Positions 9,093 to 20,319 of a DNA stretch of 64,000 nt are shown here, one piece after another. The number at the start of each line of letters is the position of its first letter. Position 1 is the first letter of the stretch. The stretch spans positions 1-64,000 of the forward strand of contig CABZFF010000001.1 in NCBI GenBank assembly GCA_902524945.1. Direction: 5' to 3'. The position numbers were made by a program, and so were the translations under genes. The notes under the pieces are model-generated. The model saw only the letters and a list, made by a program, of their open reading frames with translations. It did no database searches and was not told where the DNA came from. Source of the DNA: an uncultured Pelagibacteraceae bacterium. GTDB taxonomy: Bacteria; Pseudomonadota; Alphaproteobacteria; Pelagibacterales; Pelagibacteraceae.

Positions 9093-9998
9093 TTAAAATT
9101 CTCTTTGAAATTTATGCTTTCTTCCAGCTTTTTTAGCAAGATTAATTTGATTTTGCCTCATACGAAATCTTGTTTTTTGTGAATTTGAGCGTGTGTCATA
9201 ACACCTTGGGCACGAAACACCCTCTTCATATTTGTAAGATTTTTTATCTTTTATTGAAAAAGTCATCCGACATCCACCACATACAGAGTAGGTTCCCTGT
9301 TTTAATTTGTGTTTAAGAGATACTCTATTATCGAAAACAAAGCATTCTCCTTTCCATAGACTGTCTTTCCTCTCAGTTTTTTTCAAATAGTTAAGTATTC
9401 CACCTTTTAATTGAAAAACATTTTTAAAACCTTTTCTTTTTAAAAATATGGAGGCCTTTTCGCATCTAATTCCCCCAGTACAAAACATTGCTACAGGTTT
9501 GGCTTTATCAACTTTTTTTAGATATTTTGGAAAATCTCTAAAGTTTTGAATATTTGGATTTATAGAATTTTTAAAGGTGCCCACATCATATTCAAATGGT
9601 TTTCTAGCATCTATAACTAAAGTTTCTTTATTTGAAATAAGTTTATTCCATGACTTTCCTGAAACATATCTATTAAGTTTTTTATTCTTTGGGTTTATTT
9701 TTAAACCCAATGGAACAACTTCATTTTTGATTTTTATTTTACCTTTGTGAAATGGTTGAAAAAGACTCTTAGAAATATTCTTACTATCAAAATCCTTCAA
9801 CCGAAATTCTCTTTTTATAATCTTTATTATTTTACTTATATCATCTTTTTTGCCTGCAATTGTTCCATTTATACCCTCTGCTGATAAAATTATTGTGCCC
9901 CTTACATTGTTTTTAAAAATTTCTTTTTGAAATAAAGATTTATATTTTTTCAAAAATTTAATCTTTTTAAACTTATAAAAACCAAAAATTGAATACAT
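9093..9998 (-). CDS. trhO: tRNA uridine-34 hydroxylase TrhO (rhodanese-like, YceA family)
   Basis: TrhO performs oxygen-dependent hydroxylation of U34 in tRNA on the way to 5-oxyacetyl-type wobble modifications. The 301-aa protein has the YceA N-terminal domain ('GTIILSAEGINGTIAG', residues 34-49), a rhodanese domain with the active-site loop 'CTGGIRCEK' (Cys173), and a C-terminal cysteine cluster ('CGGCRMTF' and 'CPRCYD') that may bind metal. The ATG overlaps the stop of the O-methyltransferase by 1 nt, so they are likely co-expressed. Confidence 0.9.
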   Translation of the reverse strand: MYSIFGFYKFKKIKFLKKYKSLFQKEIFKNNVRGTIILSAEGINGTIAGKKDDISKIIKIIKREFRLKDFDSKNISKSLFQPFHKGKIKIKNEVVPLGLKINPKNKKLNRYVSGKSWNKLISNKETLVIDARKPFEYDVGTFKNSINPNIQNFRDFPKYLKKVDKAKPVAMFCTGGIRCEKASIFLKRKGFKNVFQLKGGILNYLKKTERKDSLWKGECFVFDNRVSLKHKLKQGTYSVCGGCRMTFSIKDKKSYKYEEGVSCPRCYDTRSNSQKTRFRMRQNQINLAKKAGRKHKFQREF

Positions 9999-10651
9999 TA
10001 TTTTTTAATACAAATTGTAAGTCCGTCACCTATTGGAATAATATTCTTTACAACTCTACTATCTTTCTTAATGAGTGTATTGAATTCTCTTATAATATTT
10101 GTAAATTTATCATTTTTCGTGTCGTCTATAACTTCTCCGTGCCATAATACATTATCTATAACTATTAGGCCTTTTTTATTAATAAGTTCTAAACATGTTT
10201 TATAATAATTAAAGTAATTTTCTTTATCAGCGTCTATAAAAATTAAATCAAATCTTTGACTTGAGTCTCTCAATTCATCCAAACTTTCAATAGCAGGTTT
10301 TATAATTTGCTTTATTTTTTTTTCATTTGCTTTTTTATAAAATGACTGTGCTTTCATACTGAATTCAGAACTTTTATCTAAGCTGATTAGAAGACCATCA
10401 GATGGAAGGGCTAAGGCCATAGATAAAGCACTAAAACCTGTAAAACTACCTATTTCTAAAATCTTTTTAATATTAGAGATTTTAATTAGTGTTTGTAGAA
10501 ATTGTGCTTGAGAAACTGAAATCTGCAATCTTTGTTGATCACCAAGACTTGTATTGTATTGAATTATTTCTTTCTGAACATCAGTCAAAGGCTCTGAATG
10601 ATCAATAATGTATTTTTCAAGATTTTCAGTTAAATCTAATTTTTTAGGCAT
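9998..10651 (-). CDS. SAM-dependent O-methyltransferase, family 3 (caffeoyl-CoA OMT-like)
   Basis: The 217-aa product has the class I methyltransferase fold: motif I 'ILEIGSFTGFSALSMALALP', 'LISLDKSSEF', motif 'FDLIFIDADKENYFNYY' with metal-binding acidic residues, and 'GLIVIDNVLWHGEV'. These match the divalent-metal-dependent COMT/CCoAOMT-like family common in bacteria. The small-molecule acceptor is unknown. It sits 2 nt downstream of gatB and 1 nt into trhO, in one operon with both. Confidence 0.88.
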   Translation of the reverse strand: MPKKLDLTENLEKYIIDHSEPLTDVQKEIIQYNTSLGDQQRLQISVSQAQFLQTLIKISNIKKILEIGSFTGFSALSMALALPSDGLLISLDKSSEFSMKAQSFYKKANEKKIKQIIKPAIESLDELRDSSQRFDLIFIDADKENYFNYYKTCLELINKKGLIVIDNVLWHGEVIDDTKNDKFTNIIREFNTLIKKDSRVVKNIIPIGDGLTICIKK

Positions 10652-10653
10652 AA

Positions 10654-12119
10654 TTAGCCTTTTAAAAGCTTTTTTAGAATTTCATTTGTCAATTGAGGGT
10701 TTGCTTTCCCGCCAGATAATTTCATAACCTGTCCAACAAAAAAACCAAATAATTTCTCTTTTCCAGCTTTATATTGATCAACTTTATCTTTATTTTTTAA
10801 TAGTATTTCATTTATTATTTTTTCTAATTCTTTAGGATCGCTTTGTTGTTTCATCCCTTTTGACTCTATAATTTTTTTTGGATTATCACCGCTTTCAACC
10901 ATAATTTCGAAAACTTCTTTTGCTATTCTTCCTGAAATCTCTCCAGATTTAATTGATTGTACTAGCTCAGCAAAATTTTTTGCAGAAATTGGTGAGTTTG
11001 AAATATTAAGTCCTTTATTGTTTAGCATTGCAAATAACTCACCCATCATCCATGTAGCTGCAAGTTTTTTGTCAGATAATTTTGCAACTTCCTCATAATA
11101 GTCAGAGATTTCTTTTTCAGAAACTAATACGTTTGCTTCATATGAGTTAAGACCGTATTCTTGAATAAATCTCTCCTTCTTATTATCTGGCAACTCAGGC
11201 AAAGATTTTTTTAAATCTTCAATTAACTTTTGTTCAAGTTTTAATGGTAAAAGATCAGGATCAGGAAAGTATCTATAGTCGTGAGCATCTTCTTTTGATC
11301 TCATTGATCTTGTTTCATTTTTTTTTGTATCAAACAATCTTGTTTCTTGATCTATTTGTTTTCCTTCCTCTAGCAACTCAACCTGTCTATTAGCCTCATA
11401 TTCAATCGCCATTTGCATAAATTTAATTGAATTTACATTTTTGATTTCACATCTTGTACCAAATTTTTTATCACCCGCCCTTCTTACTGATACGTTTACA
11501 TCTGCTCTTAATGACCCTTCTTGCATATTGCCATCACATGTACCCAAATATCTCATAATGCTTCTTAATTTTTTTATGTAAGCATTTACTTCATCGGGCG
11601 AACGAAGGTCGGGTTTACTAACGATTTCCATTAAAGCAATTCCAGAACGATTTAAATCAACGTAAGTACTTGAGGGATCCATATCATGGATACTTTTTCC
11701 TGCGTCTTGTTCCAAATGAAGTCTTTCAATACCTATTTCTTTTGAACCATAAGGCATATCTAATAAAACCTTTCCTTCACCAACAATAGGATTTTTATAT
11801 TGGGAGATCTGGTACCCCTGCGGAAGATCTGCATAAAAATAATTTTTTCTATCAAAAACCGAATAATTATTTATTTTTGCATTTAAACCTAAGCCTGTTC
11901 TTACAGCTTGTTTCACACACTCCTCATTGATAACTGGTAGCATTCCAGGAAAAGCAGAGTCAATTAAACTTACTTGTTTATTAGGATCAGCTCCAAATTT
12001 AGTTGAGGAGCCTGAAAAAAGTTTTGAATTAGAAAGTACTTGAGCATGAACTTCTAAACCTATAACTACTTCGTACTTACCTTTTTCACCATTAATAAAA
12101 TAATCAAATTTTTCTTTGC

Positions 12120-12123
<4 letters not shown>
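10654..12123 (-). CDS. gatB: Asp-tRNA(Asn)/Glu-tRNA(Gln) amidotransferase subunit B
   Basis: GatB binds and phosphorylates the mischarged tRNA acceptor and, with GatA and GatC, converts Glu-tRNA(Gln) and/or Asp-tRNA(Asn) to the correct amidated form. Visible motifs are '[12 protein letters not shown]', '[20 protein letters not shown]', '[19 protein letters not shown]' and the C-terminal YqeY-like tail. The ORF track starts 9 nt earlier (MVVMSKE). I chose the internal ATG at 12123 because it forms an ATGA overlap with the gatA stop, typical for this operon. Confidence 0.95.
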
Positions 12124-13576
<1,453 letters not shown>

Positions 13577-13577
<1 letters not shown>

Positions 13578-13864
13578 TACTCAACCACCTTTGGAACTAC
13601 AAAAAACTCCTCATTTTTTTTTGGAGAATTTTTAAGAATTTTTTCTCTTATCTTGCCATCACTAATTTCGTCTTTCCTTGATCTCAATGACTGGTTTAAA
13701 ATCGATGTTAATGGTTTAACTTTATCAGTATTCAGTTCATTTAATTGTTCAATAAACTTGAAAATTGAGTTTAAATCTTTGGTTAAGCTGTCTACTTTAG
13801 CTTCATCAACTGAAATTCGAGCTAATTTAGCTACATGTTTAATTTTCTCTTTATCTAAGGACAT
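13577..13864 (-). CDS. gatC: Asp-tRNA(Asn)/Glu-tRNA(Gln) amidotransferase subunit C
   Basis: The small 95-aa subunit wraps the GatA-GatB interface and stabilises the complex. The N-terminus '[38 protein letters not shown]' is the typical GatC helical segment, and the C-terminus '[10 protein letters not shown]' is the conserved tail. First gene of the gat operon, divergent from ruvX with a 51-nt AT-rich gap that must hold both promoters. Confidence 0.94.
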
Positions 13865-13915
13865 TTGTGCAATAAGTTAATTTAAATGTGTTTTATCACA
13901 AATTAGGTAAATTTC

Positions 13916-14380
13916 ATGCTCGATATTGATGTATTTATTAAAAAAACCAAGAAAAAATCAAGATTAATAGGTATTGATCCTGGCGGCAAAAGAATAGGAA
14001 TAGCTCTGTCAGATGAAAATAAAATTGTAGCTACGCCATACACCACGATTATTAAAGAAAATTATAGAGGCCTAGTTGATCAAATTAAGAAAATTGTCAA
14101 AGAATATGACATAGACGGGATAGTCATAGGTAATCCAATTAATATGGATGGAACGGAAGGGCCTTCTTCACAATCAGCTAAAGATCTTGCTAAAAATCTT
14201 TCAAAAGATATTACAGAAAATATCACTTTATGGGATGAGAGACTATCTAGCCAGGGAGCCTTTAATCTATCTAATGATTTAGCAATTAATTCATCAAAAA
14301 AAGTGAAGAAATTAGACGAGAATTCTGCTCAATTTATACTTCAAGGGATTCTAGATTATTATCATAAAAAAAATACTTGA
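13916..14380 (+). CDS. ruvX: Putative pre-16S rRNA nuclease / Holliday-junction-resolvase-like YqgF
   Basis: The 154-aa RNase-H-fold protein matches the YqgF/RuvX family: 'RLIGIDPGGKRIGIALSDE' (first catalytic Asp), 'DGIVIGNPINMDGTEGPSSQSA', 'LWDERLSSQGA' and 'DENSAQFILQGILDYY' (last catalytic Asp). The E. coli member matures the 16S rRNA 5' end. It heads a plus-strand run leading to pyrB, though a 35-nt gap separates them. Confidence 0.92.
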   Translation: MLDIDVFIKKTKKKSRLIGIDPGGKRIGIALSDENKIVATPYTTIIKENYRGLVDQIKKIVKEYDIDGIVIGNPINMDGTEGPSSQSAKDLAKNLSKDITENITLWDERLSSQGAFNLSNDLAINSSKKVKKLDENSAQFILQGILDYYHKKNT

Positions 14381-14415
14381 TATAATATAGTAAAAGGCCT
14401 ATAGAGTTGATTTTA

Positions 14416-15360
14416 ATGGCAACTGAAAAAAAAGTTACAGCTATTAAAAACACTCCCAAACATCTATTAGGTATTCAAAATTTATCAGTTCTTGAGGCAA
14501 AAGAGATTTTAACCGAAGCAAAATCCTTCATAAAATTAAACAGAGGAAGTTCTAAAAAACTAGATGTCCTAAGGGGAAAAACTCAAATAAACTTATTTTT
14601 TGAGCCTTCTACAAGGACACAGAGTTCATTTGATTTAGCTGGAAAAAGACTAGGAGCGGACGTAATGACGATGAATATGGGTAACTCTGCGTTAAAAAAA
14701 GGTGAAACATTAATTGACACTGCCATGACGTTAAATGCCATGCATCCTGACATAATTGTTATAAGACATCAAGACTCGGGTGCACCGAATCTTCTTTCAC
14801 AGAAAGTAAATTGTACAGTCATCAACGCAGGTGATGGAAGGAGAGAGCATCCTACGCAAGCCTTACTTGATGCTTTAACAATTATTAATAGAAAAGGTAA
14901 CATCGAGGGATTAAAAATTGCAATATGTGGAGACATACTTCATTCAAGAGTTGCTAGGTCTAATATTTATTTAATGAATATGTTGGGTGCAGAAGTAAAT
15001 GTCATTGCACCAAAAACATTAATGCCTAAAGGAATAGATAACTTAGGTGTAAAATCATTTACCGATATGAAAAAAGGATTAGATGGTTGTGATATTGTTA
15101 TGATGTTAAGATTACAAAATGAAAGAATGCAGGGATCTTTTCTTCCATCAAAGAGAGAATATTACGAATTTTTTGGACTAACGCCAGAAAAACTAAAGTT
15201 TGCAAAAAAAGATGCTTTACTAATGCACCCCGGTCCAATGAACAGAGGTGTTGAGATTGATACTAAATTAGCAGATGACATAAATGTTAGTCTGGTGAAA
15301 GAGCAAGTTGAATTAGGCGTAGCTGTCAGGATGGCATGTTTAAAATTGTACTGTAAATAA
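14416..15360 (+). CDS. pyrB: Aspartate carbamoyltransferase catalytic subunit
   Basis: PyrB makes N-carbamoyl-aspartate from carbamoyl phosphate and aspartate, the committed step of pyrimidine synthesis. Carbamoyl-phosphate-binding motif '[22 protein letters not shown]', '[17 protein letters not shown]' and '[12 protein letters not shown]' are all present. The ORF track begins at a TTG at 14407 (MILMATEKK); the ATG at 14416 is more likely. No pyrI is present. Its stop directly abuts the start of the pyrC-like gene, suggesting a stoichiometric PyrB-PyrC-like complex. Confidence 0.95.
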   Translation: MATEKKVTAIKNTPKHLLGIQNLSVLEAKEILTEAKSFIKLNRGSSKKLDVLRGKTQINLFFEPSTRTQSSFDLAGKRLGADVMTMNMGNSALKKGETLIDTAMTLNAMHPDIIVIRHQDSGAPNLLSQKVNCTVINAGDGRREHPTQALLDALTIINRKGNIEGLKIAICGDILHSRVARSNIYLMNMLGAEVNVIAPKTLMPKGIDNLGVKSFTDMKKGLDGCDIVMMLRLQNERMQGSFLPSKREYYEFFGLTPEKLKFAKKDALLMHPGPMNRGVEIDTKLADDINVSLVKEQVELGVAVRMACLKLYCK

Positions 15361-16641
15361 ATGAAAGAAAAAATTTTGACAAATGTAAGAATTATCGACC
15401 CATCTCAAAAGATGGATGAAATAGGAAATATAGTTATCGATGAAAAAGGAAAAATAAATACCATTGGAAAAAAATCAGGTACATCTAAATCAGCAGAAAA
15501 AATCGATTTGAAAGGCCTAGTAGCTATTCCTGGATTAGTTGATATGAAAGCTTTTGTTGGAGAGCCTGGCTTTGAATACAAAGAAAATTTTAGAACACTA
15601 AGCCAGGCAGCTTTAGCAGGTGGAGTGACTTCAATTGTAACAATGCCAAATACAAAGCCAATTATAGATAATGTATCTATGGTTGACTTTATAATTAGAA
15701 GAGGCAGGGATAAAGCTAAGGTAAATCTTTTTCCATGTGCTTCGATTACTAGGCAGAAGGAAGGTAATCAAATGACTGAATTTGGCTTGTTAAAAGAAAG
15801 GGGAATTATTGGATTTAGTGATGTTAATAAAACTATTCAAAATACTGAATTGATGTCTAGAATAATGAATTATGCCTCAGACATTGATGTTCTGATAATG
15901 CAGCATGCCGAGGATTATGAATTAGCTAAAAATTCTTGTATTAATCAAAGTGAAGTAGCAACAAGATTAGGTTTGCAAGGTGTTTCTGATATTGCCGAAA
16001 AGATTATTATTGAAAGGGACTTATCTTTATTAAGTGAGTTTCCTTGCAGATATCATATTAATCAAATTTCCTCGAAAAATTCTCTAAATGTAATCAAAAA
16101 AAATAAATCTAACGGAATAAAATTTAGTACAGGGGTTTCTATAAATAATTTATCATTAAATCAAAATGACATCGGAGAATTTAGAACCTTTTTAAAACTA
16201 TCTCCTCCTCTTAGAAGTGAAGAAGATAGGCTTTCATTAATAGAAGGTGTCAAAAATGATCTCATAGATGTAATTGTATCAGATCACATACCTGAAGATG
16301 AGGAGAGTAAAAGGCTTCCGTTTGCACAAGCAGCCACTGGTTCGATTGGTATAGAGACATTGCTATCTCTATCTTTAGAGCTTTACCATAATAAGTCATT
16401 ACCTTTAGAGAAAATAATTAAATGTTTAACAATTAATCCTGCTAAGATACTAAAAATAAAAAAAGGTACCCTTCAAAAAGGATCGGACGCAGATATTTGT
16501 ATATTTGATCTAGAAAAACCATGGGTAGTGAAAGCCGAAGAACTTAAATCAAAATCAAAAAATACTGCGATTGAAAATAGAAAATTACAAGGTAAAGTGA
16601 GAATGACTTTGCTTCAAGGTGAAGTAGCATATTCAAACTAA
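15361..16641 (+). CDS. pyrC: Dihydroorotase-like protein lacking the HxH metal motif (PyrC', probably non-catalytic ATCase partner)
   Basis: The 426-aa amidohydrolase-fold protein aligns to type I dihydroorotases ('NVRIIDPSQKMDEIG', 'GLVDMKAFVGEPGFEYKE', 'GGVTSIVTMPNTKP', 'GVSDIAEKIIIERDLSLL'). The canonical D-x-H-x-H at the start of the barrel is 'DMKAF' (residues 61-65), so both first-strand histidine ligands are gone. Other conserved sites remain ('QHAED', 'HINQIS', 'VSDHIPEDEE'). This pattern matches the inactive PyrC' that scaffolds PyrB in Pseudomonas and similar alphaproteobacterial proteins. A separate active dihydroorotase would then be needed elsewhere. Confidence 0.85.
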   Translation: MKEKILTNVRIIDPSQKMDEIGNIVIDEKGKINTIGKKSGTSKSAEKIDLKGLVAIPGLVDMKAFVGEPGFEYKENFRTLSQAALAGGVTSIVTMPNTKPIIDNVSMVDFIIRRGRDKAKVNLFPCASITRQKEGNQMTEFGLLKERGIIGFSDVNKTIQNTELMSRIMNYASDIDVLIMQHAEDYELAKNSCINQSEVATRLGLQGVSDIAEKIIIERDLSLLSEFPCRYHINQISSKNSLNVIKKNKSNGIKFSTGVSINNLSLNQNDIGEFRTFLKLSPPLRSEEDRLSLIEGVKNDLIDVIVSDHIPEDEESKRLPFAQAATGSIGIETLLSLSLELYHNKSLPLEKIIKCLTINPAKILKIKKGTLQKGSDADICIFDLEKPWVVKAEELKSKSKNTAIENRKLQGKVRMTLLQGEVAYSN

Positions 16642-17222
16642 TGGATATAAATTTAATTATTGTAGCAATTTACTCGTACCTTTTGGGATCAATACCATTT
16701 GGATTACTTTTGACTAGAATATTTCTAAAAAAAGATATTAGAAATGTTGGCTCTGGCAATATCGGAACTACAAATGTGCTTAGAACCGGAAATAAATTTC
16801 TTGCAATAACTACGTTAGCTCTTGATTTATTTAAAGGATACATTTCAGTTTATATAACAATATTTTATTTTGAAGACTTATCCTCTCTATCTGCATTAAT
16901 TTGTTTCATCGGACATATTTTTCCTGTTTGGTTAAAATTTAAAGGAGGAAAAGGTGTAGCAACTTACCTTGGAGTAATTTTAGCTTTATCTTACAAGTTT
17001 TTTTTTATTTTCGTCATAGCATGGATTTCTTTGTCATTATTATTTAGATTTGCGTCATTATCTTCAATGTTTTCTACGTTAATAGTTTTTCTCTATGCAT
17101 ATTTTTACGAAATAAATAACAGCGTCCTAATTCTTTTTATTTTTTTCGTGATGATTCTTTTTACACATAAAGAAAATATTTTAAGACTTAAAAGTTCTAC
17201 AGAAAATAAAATTAAGTTATAA
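16641..17222 (+). CDS. plsY: Acyl-phosphate:glycerol-3-phosphate acyltransferase PlsY
   Basis: PlsY transfers an acyl group from acyl phosphate to glycerol-3-phosphate in the inner membrane, the first step of phospholipid synthesis. The 193-aa, multi-spanning protein shows the three family motifs: 'YLLGSIPFGLLLTR' with 'RNVGSGNIGTTNVLR', 'GHIFPVWLKFKGGKGVATYLG', and the third near 'THKENILRL'. It overlaps the pyrC-like stop by 1 nt. In many alphaproteobacteria dprA lies between plsY and topA; here only about 68 nt separate plsY from the topA ATG. Confidence 0.93.
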   Translation: MDINLIIVAIYSYLLGSIPFGLLLTRIFLKKDIRNVGSGNIGTTNVLRTGNKFLAITTLALDLFKGYISVYITIFYFEDLSSLSALICFIGHIFPVWLKFKGGKGVATYLGVILALSYKFFFIFVIAWISLSLLFRFASLSSMFSTLIVFLYAYFYEINNSVLILFIFFVMILFTHKENILRLKSSTENKIKL

Positions 17223-17290
17223 GTGCTGTCTTTTCTAGTTTTTCAATAATAAATTTGACAAACTCGCTTAATTTTGAAAATAAACAATTA

Positions 17291-19858
17291 ATGAACTTAG
17301 TAATTGTTGAAAGTCCCGCTAAAGCAAAAACAATAAATAAATATTTAGGAAAAGATTATTTAGTTTTAGCAAGTTATGGCCATATAAGAGATTTGCCTTC
17401 AAAAAATGGATCGGTTGATCCTGAGAATAAATTTCAAATGGAATGGGAAATTGACTCTTTTTCGAAAAAATATTTAAAAGAAATTACAAATGCTGCTGAA
17501 GACTCGGATAAGATTATTCTAGCAACGGACCCAGATCGAGAAGGTGAAGCTATCGCTTGGCATGTAAAAGAGGTTCTAGAGAAAAAGAAATTACTCAAAG
17601 ACAAAAATTTGGAAAGAGTTGTCTTTAATGAAATAACAAAAAAAGCAATACTTGATGCTATAAAAAATCCAAGACAAATTCATCTTCCTTTAGTTGAAGC
17701 TTATTTAGCTAGACGGGCATTAGATTATCTTGTTGGATTTAATATCTCTCCAATTCTTTGGACTAAACTTCCTGGATCAAAATCAGCAGGAAGAGTTCAA
17801 TCTGTAGCCTTAAAGCTTATAACTGAAAAAGAAAAGGCAATAGAGTTATTTAAGCCAGAAGAATATTGGACTCTTACTTCAGATTTTACGAATAAAGATG
17901 ATAAAAATATTTTTTCAAAATTAAGTTTATTTAATGGAGAGAAAATTGAAAAATTTTCTTTTAAAAATAAAGATGAAACACAAAAAGCAGTTGATGTTAT
18001 CAATAAAACAAAATTTAAAATTACAGATGTGAACACAAAAATATTTAGGCGTAACCCCCTAGCCCCTTTTACAACTTCAACTTTGCAACAAACTGCTTCA
18101 GGGCGATTTGGGTTTGGAGCTTCTAGAACAATGCAAATTGCACAACGGCTGTATCAAGGAATAGATATTGAGGGTGAAACTACTGGATTAATTACTTATA
18201 TGAGAACTGATGGAACTAATATTTCAAAAGAAGCAATTGATGATTTTAGAAAATTTATTACTGATGATTATGGTGATAAATATTTACCTGACGTTGCTAA
18301 TAGTTATACAGGAAAGAAAGCAAAGAACGCTCAAGAAGCTCATGAAGCCATTAGACCAACTAACATAAGTAGAAAACCTTCTGATATCAAAAAATATGTG
18401 AATGCAGATCAATTCAAACTCTATGAATTAATTTGGAGTAGAGCCTTATCGTCTCAAATGACACCAGCAGAATTTGACAGAAATACGATAATTATTTCCT
18501 CAAATGATAATAAAATTAACTTTAGAGCTAGCGGCTCAGTAGTAAAATTTGAAGGTTTTCTCAAAGTGTATCAAGTTCAGGAAACTGAAGAAGATGCAAA
18601 GAATATTTTGCCTGAGGTCAAAGTTGGAGAAGAAATTAGTATTCTAAAGCTAAATGATGAGCAGCACTTTACAGATCCACCTCCACGATATTCTGAAGCC
18701 AGCTTAGTGAAAAAGATGGAGGAGTTAGGCATAGGGAGACCCTCTACTTATGCTAGCATTATTTCAGTATTATCAACCAGAAATTATGTCGAATTAATTA
18801 ATAAAAGGTTTAATCCAACTGACAGGGGTAAGCTAATTTCAGCCTTTTTAGAGAAATTGTTTTCTAAATACGTGGATTATAACTTTACTGCAGACTTAGA
18901 AAATCAGCTAGATGAAATCACTAGTGGTAAAATTGAGTGGGTTCAGGTTTTAGATAATTTTTGGAAAGATTTTTATGAAAATGTTGGAAAAGTTAAAGAA
19001 AAGAGAACAAGAGAAGTTTTAGATTTATTAAATGAAAGTTTAGGAGCTTTAATTTTTGAGAGAGATGATAAAGACGCTATAGATCGAAAGTGCAAGTTAT
19101 GTTCCAATGGAGAACTAAGTCTAAAGAATAGTTTTATAGGTGGTGCTTTTATAGGATGTTCAAATTATCCAGAATGTAAATTTACTAGACCTTTATCTAA
19201 AGCTAAAGCTGCAGCTCAATATAATTTAGCAGAGCCTAAATTACTGGGCCAAAATGAAAAAGGTAAAGATATATATTTAAAGAATGGGAGATTTGGCCCC
19301 TACTTACAATATGAAAAAGAAAAAGACGAACTAGAAACGAAAAAGAAAAAAGGTAGAAAGAAAAAAAATGAAAATGAGCACCTTAAAAATGTTTCAATTC
19401 CAAAAGGTATTGATGTTGATAGTGTTGATTTAGATAAAGCAAAATATTTATGCTCTCTACCTAGAGTATTAGGACAGCACCCTGAAAATGGACAAGATAT
19501 AACTTTAAATTCCGGAAGATTTGGTCCATATCTAAAATGTGAAAATAAATCTGCTAGACTTGAAAATGTTGAAGATCTATTTTCTATTGGAATTAATCGA
19601 GCCATAACATTAATTGCTGAAGCTAAGCCTGGAAGAATTTCATCATCATTAATTAAAGATCTTGGAGAGCATCCTGAAGATAAAAAACCTGTTAGAATTA
19701 TGAAGGGACAATATGGTCCTTATATTAAATATAAGTCTTTAAATGCAACTATCCCAGAAGAAAAAGATCCAAATGAACTGAATATGGAAGAGGCACTTAT
19801 ATTAATTGAAAAAAGAAAAGAATACGATAAAGCTAAAAAAAAAGGCAAAAGAAAATGA
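17291..19858 (+). CDS. topA: DNA topoisomerase I (type IA)
   Basis: It relaxes negative supercoils through a transient 5'-phosphotyrosine. The TOPRIM domain begins 'MNLVIVESPAKAKTINKYLG', with 'ATDPDREGEAIAWH'. The active-site Tyr is in 'TGLITYMRTDGTNIS', and 'GIGRPSTYASIISVL' follows. The C-terminus has one four-cysteine zinc ribbon ('CKLCSNGELSLKN...CSNYPECKF') and then repeated 'GRFGPYLQYE', 'GRFGPYLKCE' and 'GQYGPYIKYK' modules. The ORF track begins at TTG 17255; I prefer ATG 17291 because the conserved protein begins there. The gene overlaps ridA by 4 nt (ATGA). Confidence 0.95.
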   Translation: MNLVIVESPAKAKTINKYLGKDYLVLASYGHIRDLPSKNGSVDPENKFQMEWEIDSFSKKYLKEITNAAEDSDKIILATDPDREGEAIAWHVKEVLEKKKLLKDKNLERVVFNEITKKAILDAIKNPRQIHLPLVEAYLARRALDYLVGFNISPILWTKLPGSKSAGRVQSVALKLITEKEKAIELFKPEEYWTLTSDFTNKDDKNIFSKLSLFNGEKIEKFSFKNKDETQKAVDVINKTKFKITDVNTKIFRRNPLAPFTTSTLQQTASGRFGFGASRTMQIAQRLYQGIDIEGETTGLITYMRTDGTNISKEAIDDFRKFITDDYGDKYLPDVANSYTGKKAKNAQEAHEAIRPTNISRKPSDIKKYVNADQFKLYELIWSRALSSQMTPAEFDRNTIIISSNDNKINFRASGSVVKFEGFLKVYQVQETEEDAKNILPEVKVGEEISILKLNDEQHFTDPPPRYSEASLVKKMEELGIGRPSTYASIISVLSTRNYVELINKRFNPTDRGKLISAFLEKLFSKYVDYNFTADLENQLDEITSGKIEWVQVLDNFWKDFYENVGKVKEKRTREVLDLLNESLGALIFERDDKDAIDRKCKLCSNGELSLKNSFIGGAFIGCSNYPECKFTRPLSKAKAAAQYNLAEPKLLGQNEKGKDIYLKNGRFGPYLQYEKEKDELETKKKKGRKKKNENEHLKNVSIPKGIDVDSVDLDKAKYLCSLPRVLGQHPENGQDITLNSGRFGPYLKCENKSARLENVEDLFSIGINRAITLIAEAKPGRISSSLIKDLGEHPEDKKPVRIMKGQYGPYIKYKSLNATIPEEKDPNELNMEEALILIEKRKEYDKAKKKGKRK

Positions 19859-20319
19859 GCCAAATAGAAAATAAAATAAAAAATTTAAATATAAAATTAC
19901 CTGAGCCAAAAGCACCAGTTGGAGCTTATGTTGCTACTAAGATTGTCGGAGAACTATTATATATCTCTGGTCAAGTATCTATTGATGAAAATGCAAAACT
20001 TATAACAGGTAAGATTGGAAAAGATTTAGATTTAGAGAAAGGCTATAAAGCTGCCGAAAGATGTGGTTTAAGTATTGTCGCACATGTTAAAAATGCTTGT
20101 GGAGGAGATTTAGATAAAGTTAAATCTTGTGTAAAACTAACAGGTTATATCAATTCAACAGATGATTTCAAAGATCAACCAAAAATTTTAAACGGCGCTT
20201 CAGATATTATAGCTAAAATTTTTGATAAAAAAGGTGAGCACACACGCGCTGCAGTGAGTGTGAATAGTTTACCTTTAGGAGTTGCTGTAGAAGTTGATGC
20301 AATCTTCGAACTTAATTAG
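19855..20319 (+). CDS. RidA/YjgF-family enamine/imine deaminase
   Basis: The 154-aa protein belongs to the RidA superfamily, whose members hydrolyse reactive enamine/imine intermediates from PLP enzymes. It is the longer YjgF/YER057c-like form: 'PKAPVGAYVATKIVGELLYISGQVSID', 'AAERCGLSIVAHVKNACGGDLDKVKSCVKLTGYIN' and 'GEHTRAAVSVNSLPLGVAVEVDAIFEL', with the Arg that typically binds the substrate carboxylate. Translationally coupled to topA by an ATGA overlap; overlaps the convergent ugd gene by 8 nt. Confidence 0.9.
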   Translation: MSQIENKIKNLNIKLPEPKAPVGAYVATKIVGELLYISGQVSIDENAKLITGKIGKDLDLEKGYKAAERCGLSIVAHVKNACGGDLDKVKSCVKLTGYINSTDDFKDQPKILNGASDIIAKIFDKKGEHTRAAVSVNSLPLGVAVEVDAIFELN

